Shown here in pieces: positions 59,147-64,000 of a stretch of DNA of 64,000 nt. Positions within the stretch are counted from its first letter, which is position 1. Each line of letters begins with the position of its first letter. Origin of the DNA: Nissolia schottii. Its lineage: Eukaryota; Streptophyta; Magnoliopsida; Fabales; Fabaceae. The notes below the pieces were generated by a model. The model had not been told where the DNA came from, made no database searches, and saw nothing but the letters and a program-made list of their open reading frames with translations. The stretch lies in contig QANU01107820.1 in assembly GCA_003254905.1 (NCBI GenBank), forward strand, positions 312,880-376,879, written 5' to 3'. The translations under genes and the position numbers were made by a program.

Positions 59147-61154
59147 CATAAAACCCACACCGCTTGCCTCATGTTGATACAGAGTAATGTTTGGGAGACC
59201 TAACAAATCAATTTACAAATTAATTTACATGTTTTAATGAATAACATTTGACATTTTATTTTCTATTTTATCCTTTAAAATATCAAGGTCTTGAACCATT
59301 GTCATCCATATATTTCAACTTCAGCACCATCATTGATCAGCGGACTGAAGCTTGCTTTTCCTTTATGATGTGGAGCCTTACATGTCCATCACAACTCTTG
59401 CTTTTCCTTTATGATGTGGAGCCTTACATGTCCATCACAACTCAGCCATAATAGACTGACCAATAATTCGATAAAGATTGTCGATGCAGGTGATGCAGGT
59501 GTACTCATGTGGGACCATCGTTCGTGTATTTAAGTCCCCCAATTGACCATGCCCCCACCATACGTTTGATATGGGTTTAAAAACAACACTATGTACAAAT
59601 ACAATTAATACTCAAAATCATCTCTATTTCATCACAATTTTTAACTTAATATAATAATTTTGTATTACATTCTTAATTTTTATATTTAAAATATAAAAAT
59701 TATTTTTAATATAATAATTCTAATACGATAATTATAATTTTTTATCAAAAAATATAATTTTTTTAATAAAGTAATACGTTTTTTTTCAACAATATCATGA
59801 CTAAAGGCTCAAAACTCTATATGGAAGCAAAATATATATATATATATATATANTATATATATATATATATATAAAAACATACAACGAAGACTATACCTCC
59901 CAAAAGGCGGAGATATGATATCTTTATTTTTTAAAATTAATCAAATTAAGCACTAAAATAATTGAATTCATCTATTTCTTCACCTAAATATTATATTAAT
60001 ATAAGCTTTATATTTGGATTCACTTATTTTTTTTCTTATTTATATCTTAATTTGACCTCAAATATTATTCTTAAAATTTAATTTTTTTTATTTCTAAAAA
60101 TAACTATTTTAATGTGCAAATTCTTATTTAGATTAAAAGATGGTTTATTTTAAAAATAATGATATCTAAGATCAAATTAAAAAGAATAAATAAACAAATT
60201 TAAATATAATACTTAAGTGATAAAATATTGATTTTAATTGGTTAAAAAAAAGGTATCATATCTTCACTTCTTAGAAGCATGAAGTCTTCACCTAAACGTA
60301 ATACACGACTCAAAGACAAAGAATACTCCAAACCAGGCAGCAACCATCACTACAACTTTGTCTGAAACCAATATAGAGGGGGAAGAAAGTCCTCTCAAAA
60401 CTCCATGCTTAAAACAACCCTATTTCATACCCTCCCAACAAATTACGTTATGCATTATTAAGATGTAAAATCATTCAATTGTCTTCAATCAATAATTTAA
60501 GTTTTTAAAATAAATAACTCTTCATATATTAAAACTTTTATAATAAATTAGTTTAGAGTTCAATCATTACATTGCATTTCATTTCTAAATAAATAAATAA
60601 ATAAAAGCATAGTTCCACATTAGCCCCCACTTCTTTTACATTGGGTTTGTTAACAAAATTGCTTGGAAGATCTAAGTTGTTAGTCGACAAATCCAACTAC
60701 ACGCCTAATCAAAACTCGTCCGTATATTATGTACAGCCGAACAAGTCTCTCTGCATTATGTCACCATATTTATCATACAATAACAATAAAGTTATTTTTC
60801 TGCTGCTGTACTATTTGTCCTTCATTTATTTAAAATCATTTATATAAAAATATAAGTCCAAAGATGACAGTAGGTTTGGTGCATGGTAGACTACAAACAA
60901 AATTAACTCCACGTGAAAACGCATAGTCCCAAGCATCTAAAGACATGTTTGGTTTCATGATAACCTTATTTTTTATTTTAAATATTTATTAAAACATATT
61001 GCTTTAATTTTTTAATATTTTAAGAAGGAAATAAAATATTTTTATCTTCACTGTTTTACCGAATCTTAAAAATAAACTATTAAATAAAAATAAAGTAACA
61101 TTTTAGTCATTAATAATAATTCAAATATTAATATGTTAAATAATATAAAATAAA
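59147..61154. other. AT-rich spacer with small repeats
   Basis: Holds a 46-bp exact tandem duplication (59351-59442) and a TA microsatellite with an N (59831-59872). No gene supported; 59248-59451 is open only because it crosses the duplication. Confidence 0.5.
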
Positions 61155-62148
61155 GGGTTAATTATGTTTTTAGTCCCTGTAAAATTAGAAAGTTTGATTT
61201 TAGTCCCTGCATAAAAGTTTTGGTCCTTGCAAAATTGTAAAATTAGGTTTTAGTCCCTGGGGTGGGGTGAGGGTTGACTGGACTGACGCGGCGCGCCACG
61301 TGGGATGCCACATGGCACGACCAGAAATTTTAAAATTTGGCCCATATATCCACCCGACCCGACCCGACCCGAAATTAATTTAAAAATTAAAAAAAAAGAA
61401 AAAAAAGAAAAAGAAAAGGCAAACCCCACCATCCACCCTCTTCTCACTCTCGAGCCCCCACCCGCGCCGCCCCACCCCACCGGTGTCTCCTCACTCCCGC
61501 GCCCTCGCCGCCGTGTTTATCTCCAGATCAGCCAAGAACGGTGGGGTGGGTTGTAGCCTCCTCACCCTGATTCAAACCCGCTCCTCACCCTGCAAAACTC
61601 GACACGACTCGTCGTAGCCTCTCTTATGTGTGTTTTCTGATTGAATTAGAGCGGTGCCATGTTTTGTGATTGGTGGATGTTGAAACAATTGCAGGTGAAT
61701 CGTGCTTTGAGTGGGTGGGGTGGGGGCTTGGGAGAGGTGAGAGGAGGAGGGTGTAACAGTATGATTGGTACCAAAATTTAACTGACTAAGTAAATAATTC
61801 CTCCGCTTGCAAACTAAACAAAATTAGTTCAGAAAAAGACAAACTGAAACAGAGTTCAAGTGCTTGCACAAAAGGGGTCACGAACTGAGAACAGGGCAGA
61901 GCTTCAGGGCGCAGGGACNACGGGTCGGGTCATTTATGGGTTCGGGTCATGGGTCTGGGTTGGGTTTTGGGTTATACCACGTGGCATTCCACGTGGCGCG
62001 CCACGTCAACGCCACGTCAGTCCAGTCAACCCTCACCCCACTCCAGGGACTAAAACCTAATTTTACAATTTTGCAGGGACTAAAACTTTTATGGAGGGAC
62101 TAAAATCAAACTTTCTAATTTTACAGGGACTAAAAACATAATTAACCC
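61155..62148. mobile_element. Mutator-like element with 9-bp target duplication
   Basis: Inverted arms of about 120 bases or more, starting GGGTTAATTATGTTTTTAGT and ending in its complement, contain three spaced 'tagtccctg' repeats each. A perfect 9-bp duplication TAAAATAAA flanks it (61146-61154, 62149-62157). Inner arms include the 'ggcgcgccacgt' block in opposite orientation. The centre (about 61420-61760) is strongly GC-rich and gene-like. No transposase. One N at 61919. Confidence 0.88.
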
Positions 62149-62279
62149 TAAAATAAAACATCATTTTTATCGTCATTTTCTTTTATATTCATTATTTTTT
62201 TCTATATATTTGGCCCCTTATTTTTTCTGTCATTCAAATCAGCTTAATTGTTTGTGGTTAGATATATATCAAATGAGTC

Positions 62280-62496
62280 ATGCTACACGTACACCAAAAA
62301 ATATACACTATACATACACCCTATACTTATATACATAAAGTTTGTGTTTTAATGCATGTAATGTTTGTGCACTTAATTAAGTATAATTGAGAATATCATC
62401 TATAAGTTTGTAATGTTTGTGCACTCATGAGAATAAAGTTTGTGCATTATTAATGGTGTATGTATGAGTGTATAAAATTGGGTGTACATGTAACAT
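62280..62496. mobile_element. Fold-back MITE
   Basis: Left arm (ATGCTACACGTACACC...TACATACACC) is the inverted repeat of the right arm (GGTGTATGTATG...GGTGTACATGTAACAT), about 40 bases each, with 'gtttgtgca' repeated in the loop. No coding capacity; family unknown. Confidence 0.65.
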
Positions 62497-62503
62497 TTTT
62501 GAT

Positions 62504-64000
62504 CTCAAATTGATCAATTCACAATGAAGACAAGGGCTTAAATGAACCTTGACAATTTTGGTGTTTGATGCACCCTTTTAGTGTATGATGAAAAATCATG
62601 TTTTAAGCTGTCTATTTAAAATGTTAGGTCATCGAAAGTTCACGTTTATAACTTGTCACCGTTGTATGTTACTATTCTCTTTTTTTCTCTCTTCTTCCCT
62701 CTCCTCTCTCTTTCTTCCTCCCTCCCTTCTAGATCCACAACACCCATATCTCTCCTCCCCAACTCATTTGTTATTAAAAATCTCAATAAAAATATACTTT
62801 TTCTTCAATTTTTTATATTAAAAGTTGCAGTAAAATAAAATAAAAATAAAAAATAGAATTTATTTTAGCAAGTTGAATTGCTTAGGGCAACCGAATCGTC
62901 AAATTAGAGGAAAGGGAAAGGGGTATCCAAAAAATAAGCCTACAATTTTTGGAGACAATTAATACGATTAAGCGTTGGTTGAAGCTATGGAATGATTCTC
63001 GTGTTTGAAATGAGATGTGAAAAGGGGGAAGTTTGATAAAAATTCTGCTACAACAACCATTAATTTGATTGACCATCTTGTTTTGAAATTAAGGGCCTTT
63101 CTTGTTTTGTTTTTATTTATTGTATCAATTTGGATTTGATTTTCAGTGATTTACAAAAAAGAGGCCTCTATATTGTTCCAAACGACGTTGCCTCAAGTGA
63201 CACTGTTGTTTCGAACAGCTTTGATACGGGCGCCATTGCGCTATTCACCACTGAGTAGAAGTGGTGCGAGGTTCATGCAGTTGTGGGCAATGTAACCTAA
63301 TACAATAGTGACTCCTCATTTCTCTATACAATGCTGGGCAGGACAGGCTCCATCTCTGGCAGGACGAGCTCCACCAGATCAAGCTCTCCCACATTGAGAG
63401 AGTTCTATGGACTCTTTAGATTAAGGTTTCTTTAAAAAGAAAAAATTAAATATAAAATTATATTAATAAATATGATTGGATGAAATGTTGCAAAAAGTAA
63501 TGCTAGTCTAGCAGATAAGGTATTGCAAACACAAATGAACATTTGTAAGTAAACAGGTCGGCCTGACAAGATTCAGGTCAAGCTAAAAAATTGGCCTATA
63601 ACAGTTAACAGCTCAGACCGAAGATTAATGAAACCCCTAACCCCAATTCAGCGCATAAATCCCACAATTTCGGTGTTATCACTTCATACCATAACTGAAA
63701 TATACACTAGTCCCGTTTTCTCGAAAGATTTTCGGTCACAATACAAACCCCTGATTCTCCATAATCAGCACCATCATCAGTATAGAAACAGATTGATTTT
63801 AAATAGAAATAATTTCCAACCAAATCAAATCACAATAACCCCACCAAGGATCAGTAACTATATTGAAATATTTAATTTGTTACGTATCTGGTTCCTTGGC
63901 ACTCCATGAATCAAAACAAAAAAGCATGCTTGCCTTAGTTTCTTCCCTATTTGTTACTTTTCCATTGAAAATTGTTGCGTTTCTAAACCACAACCACTAA
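62504..64000. other. Terminal spacer with a hAT-like scrap
   Basis: No supported gene. About 63545-63640 shares 'cctataacagttaaca' and 'cagacc' motifs with the right part of the hAT-like element at 38635-39467 and ends '...acccctaac', so it is a related fragment. The frame 63628-63909 starts inside that fragment and has no recognisable domain. Confidence 0.4.

Noticed and set aside
1..64000. CRISPR arrays, prophage, operons or tRNA/rRNA genes
   Set aside because: No regularly spaced repeats, no bacterial gene organisation, and the only tRNA-like boxes belong to the SINEs.

Overview
The window is plant nuclear DNA from a eudicot, most likely a legume. Genes are intron-containing with GT-AG junctions, spacers are very AT-rich, and transposon debris is abundant. 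The legume call rests on an eight-cysteine 2S albumin of the delta-conglutin layout and on terminal repeats opening with a 'TTTTTAGTCCCT'-like motif that I associate with legume DNA transposons; the species cannot be fixed from sequence alone. The assembly has an 897-base N gap (14927-15823) and three single Ns (56795, 59853, 61919), two of them in or beside TA repeats.

Gene layout. (1) 105-557 (+): 2S albumin seed storage protein. (2) 4620-7525 (+): TRAPPC3/BET3 subunit of the TRAPP tethering complex, five exons, 186 aa. (3) 16064-19900 (+): a gibberellin 2-oxidase of the C20-GA (GA2ox8-like) type, three exons, 332 aa; a decayed copy of its last exon lies at 26014-26200. (4) 31412-32056 (+): a single-exon NDR1-like immune-signalling membrane protein. 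(5) 36331-37256 (-): a two-exon, probably plastid-targeted protein of unknown function. (6) 41822-45528 (+): FIE, the WD40 subunit of Polycomb repressive complex 2, rebuilt as 13 exons and 373 aa. (7) 49128-49664 (+): only the last three exons of a MATE transporter, trapped inside a Copia retrotransposon. (8) 53161-56491 (+): a two-exon polyphenol oxidase, 582 aa, with an unusual hydrophobic N-terminus.

Mobile DNA layout. Several elements can be bounded to the base by target-site duplications (TSDs): a 435-bp hAT-type element in the GA2ox intron (19148-19582); a minus-strand tRNA-derived SINE (26626-26813); a 1016-bp TRIM retrotransposon (33423-34438); and two Mutator-like elements with near-perfect or perfect 9-bp TSDs (37797-40899, 61155-62148). 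A third Mutator-like element (29965-30919) carries a captured fragment of a DUF212 gene. Element 37797-40899 carries a decayed MAIN-like/plant-mobile-domain-like gene that is itself split by a hAT-like insertion. The young Copia element 48213-52564 has LTRs about 99 percent identical, gag-protease and RNase H ends, and antisense MATE exons in place of integrase and most of reverse transcriptase.

The protein-coding genes are unrelated single-copy neighbours, not a pathway cluster. The main interest lies in the gene-capture structures: MATE in Copia, DUF212 in a MULE, MAIN-like in a MULE, and the broken GA2ox copy. I see no CRISPR, operon or microbial system.
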